DNA from: Streptomyces decoyicus
Lineage (GTDB): Bacteria > Actinomycetota > Actinomycetes > Streptomycetales > Streptomycetaceae
Assembly: GCF_019880305.1 (NCBI RefSeq)
Contig: NZ_CP082301.1
Span: 124,001-188,000 of the forward strand
DNA length: 64,000 nt
Direction of reading: 5' to 3'
The notes under the pieces are model-generated. The model was not told the origin of the DNA. It was given only the letters and a program-made list of their open reading frames with translations, and ran no database searches. A program made the translations under genes and the position numbers. This document shows positions 9,874 to 17,599 of this stretch, piece by piece (position 1 is the first letter of the stretch; each line of letters starts with the position of its first letter).

Positions 9874-10487
9874 TGCCCGGCCACCACCCCGCGCGAAGCC
9901 GACGCGCCGCCGAACGCAAGGGCGATGTCCGGGAGCGGGCCATTCTGGACACCTGCGAAGCTCTGCTGGCGCAGAAGGGCTACGACGCCATGACCGTCGG
10001 CGACATCGCCCAGGGCGCCGGCATCACACGCGGCGCCCTGTACTTCTACTTCGGCTCCAAGCAAGAAGTGGTCACGGCGCTCGTGGCCCGGACGGTTGAG
10101 CACCTGTGGGAGCGGTCCCGGGTCACCGCGCAGGCCGATGAGCCGCGCCAGGCCATCGCGGCAGCCATGCGGCGCACGGTCGAACTGTGGAACGAGCACG
10201 GCCTGGTCATGCGCACGGCGATCGACCTGTCCCTGACTGTGCCGGAGATCGGCGAGCTGTGGAGCCGTACAGCCGACTTGTTCATCACAGCCATCACCGC
10301 TGTCCTGGAACGAGCCGGCATTCAGGCCGGCACCGAACCGGAACAAGCGTCGGCGATGGCACGCGCCCTGTGCTGGATGATCGAGCGGTCCTTCTACCAC
10401 GCCTCGCAGGAGTCCCGCGAGATTTTGCAAAAGGCATCCTCGACCTGCGAACACATCTGGCTGGTCAGCGCCGGCCTGACCGTCTGA
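9873..10487 (+). CDS. TetR-family transcriptional regulator
   Basis: A 204-residue repressor-type protein. The N-terminal helix-turn-helix runs about residues 22-68 (LDTCEALLAQKGYDAMTVGDI, then GITRGALYFYFGSKQEVV); the C-terminal ligand domain is helical. ATG 9873 overlaps the stop of the upstream SDR by one base. The C-terminal half (LWSRTADLFITAITAVLERAG, ARALCWMIERSFYH) resembles EthR-like members. It probably autoregulates the SDR operon; no clear palindrome was seen upstream of the SDR. Confidence 0.9.
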   Translation: MPGHHPARSRRAAERKGDVRERAILDTCEALLAQKGYDAMTVGDIAQGAGITRGALYFYFGSKQEVVTALVARTVEHLWERSRVTAQADEPRQAIAAAMRRTVELWNEHGLVMRTAIDLSLTVPEIGELWSRTADLFITAITAVLERAGIQAGTEPEQASAMARALCWMIERSFYHASQESREILQKASSTCEHIWLVSAGLTV

Positions 10488-10589
10488 AACATCTGGCATG
10501 GACGGTGGAGCATAAGAACCGGACGTCGCGATTTGTTTCCGCCTCGGGCGCGGTTCGGAGACCGGGGAGCGTGGCCGCTGCGGCGGCGG

Positions 10590-11119
10590 GGGCGAGGTGG
10601 GAGTTCATGTCCAGCTCGAACCGGCCGTAGGGGTTCACGTGGGTCCAGAACAGCGGGGACAGGCGCGCCGGTCGGCGTCGGTGAGCCGCTTCTGCCACTT
10701 CTCCTCGCTCAGGATGTCCTGGAGGACAGGGTGTTGACGTGCACCAGCGTGGACTGGAACAGGTGCAGGGCGAGCATGGAGACCTCCTGGGACTCCTTGT
10801 CGGAGCCGGTCAGGTCGCCGTCCTTGCCGTAGAACAGGTCGTGGTTGGCGCTGTTCCAGTTCTCCACGACGTGAAGGCCGTCGTTGATCTCGCGCCGTAG
10901 GTCCGCATCGGCGAGGTAGTCGCAGATGAACGCCGTCCGTACCGCCCGTCCGAGTTCCTCGATCGCGCGGTAGGCGGGGTGCTTGGGCCCGCCGCGGGTG
11001 AAGCGGCGCAGGACCTGCTCGGCCTCGGCGGTGCCCAGGCGCAGGGCAGTGGTGTACTTCACGATCTGGTCGTACTGCTGGCGGATCAGGTCCCAGTCGA
11101 TCGTCTTGGTCGACAGCAC
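10590..11119 (-). pseudogene. Tn3-family transposase C-terminal remnant, frameshifted
   Basis: Read leftwards, one frame gives [56 protein letters not shown] and [15 protein letters not shown], all characteristic of the TnpA C-terminus in Tn3-type transposons. Two further frames carry the expected continuation (SEEKWQKRLTDADRR, then LSPLFWTHVNPYGRFELDM), so at least two frameshifts are present. The 5' end stops where an IS5 fragment begins at about 11125, suggesting an insertion or recombination there. The remnant is non-functional. Confidence 0.85.
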
Positions 11120-11124
11120 CGGCC

Positions 11125-11445
11125 TTGGTGAAGGGCATCCCGCCGATCCGTTCGCGACGCGGACGCCGACGGCGCAAGCCGGAAAAGCTCCACGCGGACA
11201 AGGGCTACGACTACGCTCACCTGCGGCGATGGTTACGTCAACGCGGCATCATCCACCGCATCGCCCGCAAGGGACTTGAGTCCTCGCAACGGCTAGGCCG
11301 TCACCGCTGGACCGTGGAGCGCACCATGGCCTGGCTCGCGGACTGTCGGCGACTGCACCGACGCCACGAACGTAAAGCCGCCCACTTCCTCGCCTTCACC
11401 AGCATCGCCTGCACCCTCATCTGCTATCGCAGACTCACCAAATGA
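11125..11445 (+). pseudogene. IS5-family transposase, C-terminal half only
   Basis: About 106 residues remain: [20 protein letters not shown], then RWTVERTMAWLADCRRLHRR and FLAFTSIACTLICYRR. The DKGYD aspartate and the WTVERTMAWL glutamate are the last two acidic residues of the DDE triad; the first is missing with the N-terminal half. The last 77 bases (11379-11455) recur exactly at 14338-14414, defining a common 3' end. It is joined directly to the Tn3 remnant on its left. Confidence 0.85.
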
Positions 11446-11454
11446 GATGACTTC

Positions 11455-12207
11455 TTATGCCCGTCGTGCGCCGTCCACCGACAGCGCGATCCCGGTGATG
11501 TACGAGGCGGCGTCCGAGCAGAGCCAGACCGCGGCCGCGGCCGCCTCTTCCGGCGTCGCCATCCGGCCCAGCGGTGTCATCGCCTCCTGCATCGCGATCA
11601 GGCCGGTGCCGGCCGCGACCCGTTCGAACCCGGGCGTGCGGGTCGGGCCGGGGCAGACCGCGTTGACGCGAATACCGCGCGGCGCGTAGTCCACCGCGGC
11701 GACCTTCGTCAGGCCGACCACACCGTGCTTGGCGGCGACGTAGGCAGGGGCGGTGGGGATCGCGTACAGACCGCCGTTGGACGCGACGTTGACGATCGCG
11801 CCTCCGCCGCGGCTTTCCAGAGCGGGCAGCTCGTACTTCATGCACAGGAAGGTTCCGCCCATGTTGACGTGGGTCACCCGCTCGAACTCCTCCAGGCTCA
11901 TCTGGTCCAGCTGCCGGTGGTGGGAGTCCAGGCCGGCGTTGTTCACGGCGAAGTCGAGACCGCCGTACGCCTCGACCGTGCGCTCTACGGCCGTGCGCAC
12001 CGCGTCCTCGTCGACGATGTCTACGCGCAGTACCAACGCCTTCCCGCCGTCCTTCCGGATCATCTCGGCGGTCGCGGCCGCAGTGGCCTCGTCGATGTCG
12101 GTGACGGTGACGCCGGCGCCTTGGCGGGCCAGTTCGATTGCCGCCGAACGGCCGATTCCGCTGCCGGCGCCCGTCACGAGTCCGGCCTTTCCGGTGAAGT
12201 TGCTCAT
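11455..12207 (-). CDS. SDR-family oxidoreductase
   Basis: A 250-residue classical SDR with TGAGSGIG (about residues 12-19), NNAG (VNNAGLDS), serine in NVASNGG and YVAAK as the catalytic Tyr-Lys. VCPGPTRTPGFERV and an SVDGARR end are typical of this class. ATG 12207 has GGAGGATC immediately upstream. It is flanked on the right by a divergent-promoter module and on the left by the IS5 3' end, which lies within 10 bases of its stop; the insertion did not damage it. The substrate is unknown. Confidence 0.9.
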   Translation of the reverse strand: MSNFTGKAGLVTGAGSGIGRSAAIELARQGAGVTVTDIDEATAAATAEMIRKDGGKALVLRVDIVDEDAVRTAVERTVEAYGGLDFAVNNAGLDSHHRQLDQMSLEEFERVTHVNMGGTFLCMKYELPALESRGGGAIVNVASNGGLYAIPTAPAYVAAKHGVVGLTKVAAVDYAPRGIRVNAVCPGPTRTPGFERVAAGTGLIAMQEAMTPLGRMATPEEAAAAAVWLCSDAASYITGIALSVDGARRA

Positions 12208-12443
12208 GATCCTCCAATGGATGCTGTGCCTGGCGGTGTCCGACCTGCTCGGGCGATCTGACCAGGGTTTCCGCGGTGGCCGACGGCGAAGACACGGCTT
12301 GTGTGTGGGCGCGCGCCGGAGGCGGTGGTTTGGTTTTGTCTCTCCGTGGCGCGTGCGTTCCGGCCGTCACGGCTCTCCGCGCCCCTGCGGTCGCGAGCGT
12401 CCCCGGCCCGCGTTCGGGGGGTGCCGGGCTGTCGGGCCGGTGG

Positions 12444-13055
12444 TCAGGCGAGGGGCACGACGATGCCGTTTCCCTGCTTGCCTGACTCCGCCTCGTCCAG
12501 CAGCAGCGATGCCAGCGTGATCCGGGAGATCCGGGGCGGCAGCAGCGGGCGGCGCAGGTCCGCCAGCGGCACGATGCGGCGGGTGGAGCTGAGGGGCCCG
12601 TCGGTGACGTCCGGGGCGTGGAAGACCGTGGCGCCGGCCTTCAGCGCGATCTCGTCGGCCTCGGCCTTCTCCCGCAGTTCCGATCCGACGAACATCCGCA
12701 TCACGCCCGCGTAGATGAGTCCTCCCGACCGGCTGGAGACACCCGAGCCCAGGGCCCCCAGCCACACGGTGCGGACGTCCGCTGCGGCAAGCCGCCTGGC
12801 GCCGGCAGTCAGTGCGCCTGGGCCGTCGCCCTTGCTGATGCCGATGGCCGAGACCACCACGTCTATGTCGCTCAGGGCGGGAAATCTGTTCGGGTTGGTG
12901 ACGTCCGCCTGCCGGTTCTCCGCCTGCCGGGACGCTGGCACGTTCACCCGGACCGGTGTGCGGACCAGGGCCACGACCTCGTGACCGCGATCCAGCGCCA
13001 GGTCGAGGAGGGTGCCGCCGGTGCGGCCCGAAGCTCCGAGTATGGCGATGCGCAT
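12444..13055 (-). CDS. NAD(P)H-binding (NmrA/SDR_a5-like) protein
   Basis: A 203-residue atypical SDR. It begins MRIAILGASGRTGGTLLDLA, a GASGRTG cofactor loop, followed by GHEVVALVRTP and DVTNPNRFPALSDIDVVVSA. This layout fits flavin-reductase-like or NmrA-type proteins that use or sense NAD(P)H. ATG 13055 has GGAAG upstream. It is transcribed away from a TetR-family gene, with two copies of a TAAACAACnGTTGGT element between them, so this regulator probably represses it. The frame extends upstream but not with family-like sequence. Confidence 0.8.
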   Translation of the reverse strand: MRIAILGASGRTGGTLLDLALDRGHEVVALVRTPVRVNVPASRQAENRQADVTNPNRFPALSDIDVVVSAIGISKGDGPGALTAGARRLAAADVRTVWLGALGSGVSSRSGGLIYAGVMRMFVGSELREKAEADEIALKAGATVFHAPDVTDGPLSSTRRIVPLADLRRPLLPPRISRITLASLLLDEAESGKQGNGIVVPLA

Positions 13056-13073
13056 GATCTTCCACTTCCTGAC

Positions 13074-13113
13074 TAAACAACTGTTGGTGAGTTGAGTAAA
13101 CAACCGTTGGTTA
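13074..13113. promoter_or_regulatory. Tandem operator in the divergent promoter region
   Basis: Two direct copies of TAAACAACnGTTGGT (13074-13088 and 13097-13111) are spaced 23 bases apart. Each contains the palindromic core CAAC-N-GTTG. A reversed half-site GTTGTTTA lies at 13152-13159. They sit between the NAD(P)H-binding gene (start 13055) and the TetR gene (start 13191), the expected place for an operator of that TetR. Confidence 0.65.
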
Positions 13114-13140
13114 GCGGTGTCAAGGCGCGGACCCAGGTAA

Positions 13141-13169
13141 GGTGAACGTGTGTTGTTTATCTGTTCACC
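13141..13169. repeat. Inverted repeat in the TetR leader
   Basis: GGTGAAC (13141-13147) and GTTCACC (13163-13169) form a perfect 7-bp inverted repeat around the reversed half-site GTTGTTTA. It could be an additional operator or part of a leader hairpin; which one cannot be told from sequence. Confidence 0.4.
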
Positions 13170-13190
13170 CAGGTAGGAAGGGGGGCCAAG

Positions 13191-13964
13191 GTGTCGTCTC
13201 AGGAGCCGTCCGTTCCCCGCCGCCGCAATCCGCGGGGGCAGGGGGAGGTACTCAAAGCCCAGCTCGTCGACGCGGCAGCCAAGCTGCTGGCCACGCTCGA
13301 CCAGCCCGAGACGCTCACCCTGCGCCAGGTCGCACGCGAGGTCGGAGTGGCACCGGCCAGCATCTACAGCCACTTCACCGACCTCAGCGCACTGATCCAG
13401 CACGTCCTACGGCTGCGCTACCAGGAACTGGCCCGGCTGATGGACGAGGCCGCACGAGTCGCCGGCCCCGCCCCCCTGGCCGACCTCACCGCGCGGTGCG
13501 CCGCCTACGTGCACTGGGGTGTCGGCCAACCCGGCCACTACCGCACCCTCTTCGGCGGCCGCATGCCCGCCGACCTGGTTCCCGGCTCGGCCCACGGCGC
13601 CGGCGCCGAACCGCTCACCGCCGTCGTGACCTCCCTCGCGGCCGCTGCCGTCCCGGAACGCAAGCAGCCCACGGCGGAACGACAAGCACAGGCCGGCCTC
13701 ATGCTCTGGACCGCCCTGCACGGGCTCGTCAGTCTTTACAACGACCACGGCATGATGCCCTGGCCACCCCTGAACGATCTGATCACCGACGTGGTCTGCC
13801 TGCACACCGGCCGGCCAGCGGCCGAGATCGCGAGCCTCCTGGGACAGCACGAAGGACGATTCGGGCCGCCTACCCGCGCAGCTCACAAAGACCGCGACAC
13901 CGCCCTGCTCGACCCCTCCCCGCCCGCCGACAACGAACACGGCGTTACGCCGGAGGCAGGTTGA
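13191..13964 (+). CDS. TetR-family regulator with WHG-type C-terminal domain
   Basis: A 257-residue regulator starting at GTG 13191 after GGAAGGGGGG. The N-terminal DNA-binding domain is at about residues 20-68 (ETLTLRQVAREVGVAPASIY then SHFTDLSALI). The C-terminal half includes WGVGQPGHYRTLFGG and WTALHGLVSLYNDH; the latter W-HG motif marks the WHG/TetR_C_25 ligand domain. It is divergent from the NAD(P)H-binding gene and probably controls both promoters through the repeats between them. The last 30 residues are hydrophilic and unlike the family. Confidence 0.9.
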   Translation: MSSQEPSVPRRRNPRGQGEVLKAQLVDAAAKLLATLDQPETLTLRQVAREVGVAPASIYSHFTDLSALIQHVLRLRYQELARLMDEAARVAGPAPLADLTARCAAYVHWGVGQPGHYRTLFGGRMPADLVPGSAHGAGAEPLTAVVTSLAAAAVPERKQPTAERQAQAGLMLWTALHGLVSLYNDHGMMPWPPLNDLITDVVCLHTGRPAAEIASLLGQHEGRFGPPTRAAHKDRDTALLDPSPPADNEHGVTPEAG

Positions 13965-14196
13965 GCGCCAGCGCGTTTCATGGGCCCGCGCCCTGCTTGA
14001 GGAGCACACCCGTGGGGGCCGGGCACAGACACACCACCGATTCCCCGGGCTCTGGGAGTTGGTCCAACGAGTGTTCCGCCGCCGCCGGTACGGCCCCGGC
14101 GGCTCCGGTGCGGCTTCCTGGATGGCGACCGAACGGGCGGACTCCGGAGCCTTCCTTACGCGCGCACGCGTAACTGCCTGTGCTTGAACGTTTGGG

Positions 14197-14414
14197 TTGA
14201 TGTGGGGAGGGGCTGGTGGCCGGCGTCGGCACGGTGACCGGGAGGTGCTGGCCGCGATCGTGTTCGTGACGACGTCGGGTTGTACCTGGCAGCAGTTGCC
14301 TTCCACGTCGTTCGGCCCGTCCGGGGCCACTGCCCATCGCCCACTTCCTCGCCTTCACCAGCATCGCCTGCACCCTCATCTGCTATCGCAGACTCACCAA
14401 ATGAGATGACTTCT
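14197..14414 (+). pseudogene. Internally deleted IS5-family element
   Basis: The frame from 14197 gives GDREVLAAIVFVTTSGCTWQ then QLPSTSFGPSGATAHR, the N-terminal part of an IS5-type transposase. At about 14337 it jumps to a 77-base 3' end (14338-14414) identical to that of the IS5 copy at 11379-11455. Roughly 500-600 bases of the usual gene are missing and the joint is out of frame. It looks like a non-autonomous deletion derivative of the same IS. Confidence 0.8.
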
Positions 14415-14450
14415 AAAGAGTCTCTTGTGATCGACTGATAGCGTCTCGCC

Positions 14451-14944
14451 ATGTTCTTCCCGATCGCCTTCCTTATCGGCGTTCTGGGTGGTGTCGCCCT
14501 CTGTACGGTCACCAGCCGGCGCAGAAGCCCTCGGCAGATGTCGCAGCGGGTCGCCCTCGGGCTGCTGTGGTTCTGGGCAGTCGGCGTCGTCTACTTCACC
14601 TTCGGGACCCCCCCGGCGGCGGCCAGGACCTCAACCTGAAGCCACTGGACCTGACCAACGCGGCGGACATCAAGGACGCCGTGCTGAACGTGCTCATGTT
14701 CGCCCCCGGCGGCCTCCTGCTAGCCCTGCTCCCGGTGCGCTGGTACCAGGCCGCTCTCTTCGGATTCCTCGGCTCCCTCACAATCGAGGTCACCCAGTAC
14801 CTGACCCGATCAGGACGCAGCGCCGACATCAACGACCTCACCAACAACACCCTCGGCGCACTGATCGGCTTCTCCTGCACCGCCGCAGCCCTCGCCCTCG
14901 CCAGACATGGTTCTCGCATCCGTGGCACCACAGTTGACTGCTGA
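14451..14944 (+). pseudogene. VanZ-like membrane protein with one frameshift
   Basis: ATG 14451 opens a frame with two hydrophobic segments (FFPIAFLIGVLGGVALC and LGLLWFWAVGVVYFTFG). At the C7 run at 14608-14614 it leaves frame; the continuation lies in another frame as DLNLKPLDLTNAADIKDAVL then NVLMFAPGGLLLALLPVRWY and EVTQYLTRSGRSADINDL, the conserved VanZ core. Adding a single C to the homopolymer would restore a product of about 164 residues with four membrane segments. VanZ-type proteins affect glycopeptide susceptibility, though most homologues are uncharacterised. It may be intact in the cell if the run was misread. Confidence 0.8.
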
Positions 14945-15111
14945 ATCGACTGGGGAACCCGAGTAACACTGGGGAAAATCGCTGATCCCCATCACCGGCG
15001 GGGCCGCCAACAACACGCTCGCTTGTGGTGGCGCTGGTCGCGGCTAACCGCGGTGATTAGCCCCGCAGCATCGTTGCCTGCCTGCTGTGTGCGACACGCA
15101 GCGGTCTCAGT

Positions 15112-15557
15112 TCAGAGAAGCGACCTCAGGGCCACCTTGCACACCGCGAGCCGGCCGGACCGGGCCAGGGCTTCGACGAGAGGCGCATACGGCTTCTGCG
15201 CTCCGGGGCCGTGGGCGCCCACCCAGTACGGACGCGCGTACAACAGCGGGTCGACGTCGTCCGCGTCGACGAATCCGGCGACCTCGATCGCTCGCTTCGT
15301 GGGCAGCGGCAGGGCCTCCAGGCCGGCGTCTTGGATGCCCACCGTGCGGCCGTCGGGTGCCTCCCAGCCATGGGCGGTCTCCTCCGGTCCGACGTCACGG
15401 CCATCGAGCTCGCACACCCGCCGGTGGCGGATGCGGCCGCCGCCGGCGGCATGCACGAGATGGAGGCCGGGGCCATGGTCTTCGGTTGCCGCGAACAGGT
15501 TCACGGGCAGTGTGGCCAGGCCGAAGGAGAGAGCGTTCCTTGCCAGAGCGATCGCAT
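15112..15557 (-). pseudogene. ku: Ku end-joining protein, N-terminal fragment with a frameshift
   Basis: From ATG 15557 the product begins MRSLWQGTLS, the characteristic Ku start. A two-base excess in a CTCTCT run near 15524 shifts frame, and the next frame continues SFGLATLPVNLFAATEDHGP, then RHRRVCELDG, DGRTVGIQDAGLEALPLPTK, IEVAGFVDADDVDP and KPYAPLVEALARSGRLAVCK. This is the beta-barrel DNA-binding core of bacterial Ku, which partners with LigD in non-homologous end joining. The family is about 290-350 residues; here it ends at ALRSLL after about 147. The C-terminal ring and tail are missing. A second, shorter ku scrap lies at 61.4 kb. Confidence 0.85.
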
Positions 15558-15787
15558 GGCTTCGACGGTACGCACAAGCCAGCAGGGCCGCCGCCCGTCA
15601 GCGTCCGTCCGGATGCGCGGTGCGGATCATCGGGCTTCGGATCAATGCGTGGGCCGACACGGCCCGCGTTCGCCTCCCCGCGCTCCCGTAGGGCGAGCAG
15701 CGTCCGTGGCACACACAGAGAGGCCCCGGCGGCCGCGATGGCGGCCAGCTTGGCTACCTCAGGGAGCCAGATCGTGGCATCAGACAT
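15395..15787 (-). CDS. Possible small membrane-anchored protein, overlapping the ku remnant
   Basis: ATG 15787 has a strong GGGAGGGAG sequence 9 bases upstream and opens SDATIWLPEVAKLAAIAAAG then ASLCVPRTLLALRERGEAN, a plausible N-terminal amphipathic or membrane helix. After about 60 residues it runs into the 5' flank and then the wrong frame of the ku remnant, so any original C-terminus is lost. It lies 73 bases after the next gene on the same strand. Function unknown; it may be a truncated gene. Confidence 0.3.
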   Translation of the reverse strand: MSDATIWLPEVAKLAAIAAAGASLCVPRTLLALRERGEANAGRVGPRIDPKPDDPHRASGRTLTGGGPAGLCVPSKPCDRSGKERSLLRPGHTAREPVRGNRRPWPRPPSRACRRRRPHPPPAGVRARWP

Positions 15788-15860
15788 CGGAGCGCTCCCT
15801 CCCGCCGTAGGACCCCAGGCCGGTAACCGGGGGTCGAGGCACATCGGAACGAGACCGGCG

Positions 15861-16406
15861 CTAAGGATCGATCGAAGTTCCCGCGGGCCTCCTGCTGCGC
15901 CGCAGAGGCTTCCCTCCCCACAGATCGTCGCGAAAGGCCTTGCGTACAGCCAATTCCGCGTCCTCGAATTGTTCGAGCAACCGATCCATCGCGGCATCAC
16001 GCGAGGGCAGGTACAGCTGTCTACGGTCGGTGACCCGCGAGTGCAGAGCATAGGCGCAGTTCACCAAGCCCATCATGGCGTCCATCACGGGATCTGCGGC
16101 GACGCGCATACTGAGCGTTGCTGCGACGTTGGCGAGATCCCCGTATAGAGCACGCACCTCGTTCGCGAGATCCGCAGAGAGCTGCGATGACTCCGCAGCA
16201 TGGCCTGCGGAAGCGCGGAAGCGAAACATGGCACGGACGAAGTTGGCGTAGTCCTCGCTGCGAAGCTGCCAGTCGGCTTGTTCTCGTTGAGCTTCTGCGG
16301 TCTTCGTTACCTGCCGGAGTGCTGCCCAACCGGCTATGCACCCGACTACGAGCGCAGAGAGCGCGCCAACCGCTGCGGCGTACAGCGCTGCCTGTGTCTC
16401 CGTCAC
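15861..16406 (-). CDS. Hypothetical protein with one N-terminal membrane segment
   Basis: A 181-residue protein beginning MTETQAALYAAAVGALSALV then VGCIAGWAA, a single membrane anchor at about residues 8-30. A soluble helical region follows (KTAEAQREQADWQLRSEDYA, RFRASAGHAAESSQLSADLA, PVMDAMMGLVNCAYALHSRV), which may form a coiled coil. No family is recognised; similar single-span Streptomyces proteins are common and uncharacterised. No strong ribosome-binding site is seen, and the start is chosen as the first ATG before the hydrophobic segment. Confidence 0.6.
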   Translation of the reverse strand: MTETQAALYAAAVGALSALVVGCIAGWAALRQVTKTAEAQREQADWQLRSEDYANFVRAMFRFRASAGHAAESSQLSADLANEVRALYGDLANVAATLSMRVAADPVMDAMMGLVNCAYALHSRVTDRRQLYLPSRDAAMDRLLEQFEDAELAVRKAFRDDLWGGKPLRRSRRPAGTSIDP

Positions 16407-17475
16407 GGTTCTGATGGTGACAGGGCGAGCACGGTGGTGTACCCAGATGAGGGAGTTGGGGGCTGAGGAACATCGACCGTCAAAACGTGCACCAAGGCCT
16501 CCGGGATCCGATGCCGCAGATCACGGGTCCGCTTCGTGCATATCGAACCGCCTGAACCGCAGCTCACGGTGAGCGGTAGCACGGATAGCGGGCCACTATC
16601 GGCGGCAGACGTCACAGACGGTCAAGTGCCGCTTTTCGCTCCGATGTTCCTCGGCCCCCTAACTCGCCGAGCGCTTCCTATCGCGGCGGCCGTCGGCGAG
16701 GGCGTCCAGCACGTCGGCCGGCTTCGGCTGCACCTCGGTGCTGAGGTAGCGGATCCCTTGGCCTTCGGGGCTGGCGTTCTTGCCGATGGGGTGTCGTCGG
16801 CTCCCTCGACGCCGCGGTGGCACGACTCGGATACCCGGACAAGGAGGGGGCAGCTTCGACCAGGTCGGCGATGCGCCGGCCCCGCAGCTGGGCCCAGCCA
16901 ATTCATGACGGTGGTCAGCGACGCCCAGCTCGTCGACGACGGCGGCCGCGGTGACGGCCGGGTGGTAAATCCGGTACTCGTGAACGTCCTTGGGGGCATC
17001 GCATGCCGCCGGATACATCCGAGGCCAGCGGAGTGGCTCTGCCGTCGGCATGCACGGTCCACGCAGGATCGGGTCGGTCCAGGTGTTGCCCGTTAGGGGG
17101 TGCTTGTCGCACGGGTGCGTGCCGGGCTGGGCTCAGAAGTCGATGCTCGGTCCGTTCCCGTGCGGCTGCTGGGCCCAGTTCCGAACGGACGGCATCTCGA
17201 CGGGGTGCGGGGGCGACTCGCCGGCCTTGTCGTCGAGGCTGTGCGTCGCGTTGTGGGCGAGCTGACGGACGAAGTCGCCGATGCCTTCTACTGGTCCCGC
17301 CAGCCGTCCCCGATCGGGTGGCGGGCCCGGAACGTCCGTCCGGGACGGGGCGGCCGCCGAACGCACCGGGCCGCCCGGCGGCATCCGTCAGCGACGTGTC
17401 GGCGCCGGCCGCGACGCGCTCAGGAGCTGTTCCGCACGAGCTACGCGCCGCGTAAAACGGCCGACGACCGAAGAA
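16407..17475. other. About 1 kb without a confident gene
   Basis: The most protein-like frame is leftward, 16659-17051, with HEYRIYHPAVTAAAVVDELG and GIRYLSTEVQPKPADVLDAL, which could be the remains of a 130-residue protein, but it has no ribosome-binding site and no recognisable family. The other frames are low-complexity Arg/Pro-rich. The region may be decayed coding sequence. Confidence 0.35.
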
Positions 17476-17508
17476 GCTCTCCACGGCCCGAAGCGGGCCG
17501 TGGAGAGC
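17476..17508 (-). terminator. Strong hairpin downstream of the exported pore-former-like gene
   Basis: A perfect 15-bp stem (GCTCTCCACGGCCCG and its complement) with a 3-base loop, 92 bases beyond the stop of the leftward gene at 17600. Confidence 0.65.
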
Positions 17509-17599
17509 GTGGAGGGAAGGGCGCCACATCGTGCCCGGGTCCCCGGCGCCGTAGTGGGCGCGGGCGGTCCACCACCGGTCTGCGGGTGCCGGGCCGGGG

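Noticed and set aside
13142..14173. Rightward 343-codon frame overlapping the WHG-type TetR gene
   Set aside because: Arg/Pro-rich out-of-frame shadow of the TetR gene.
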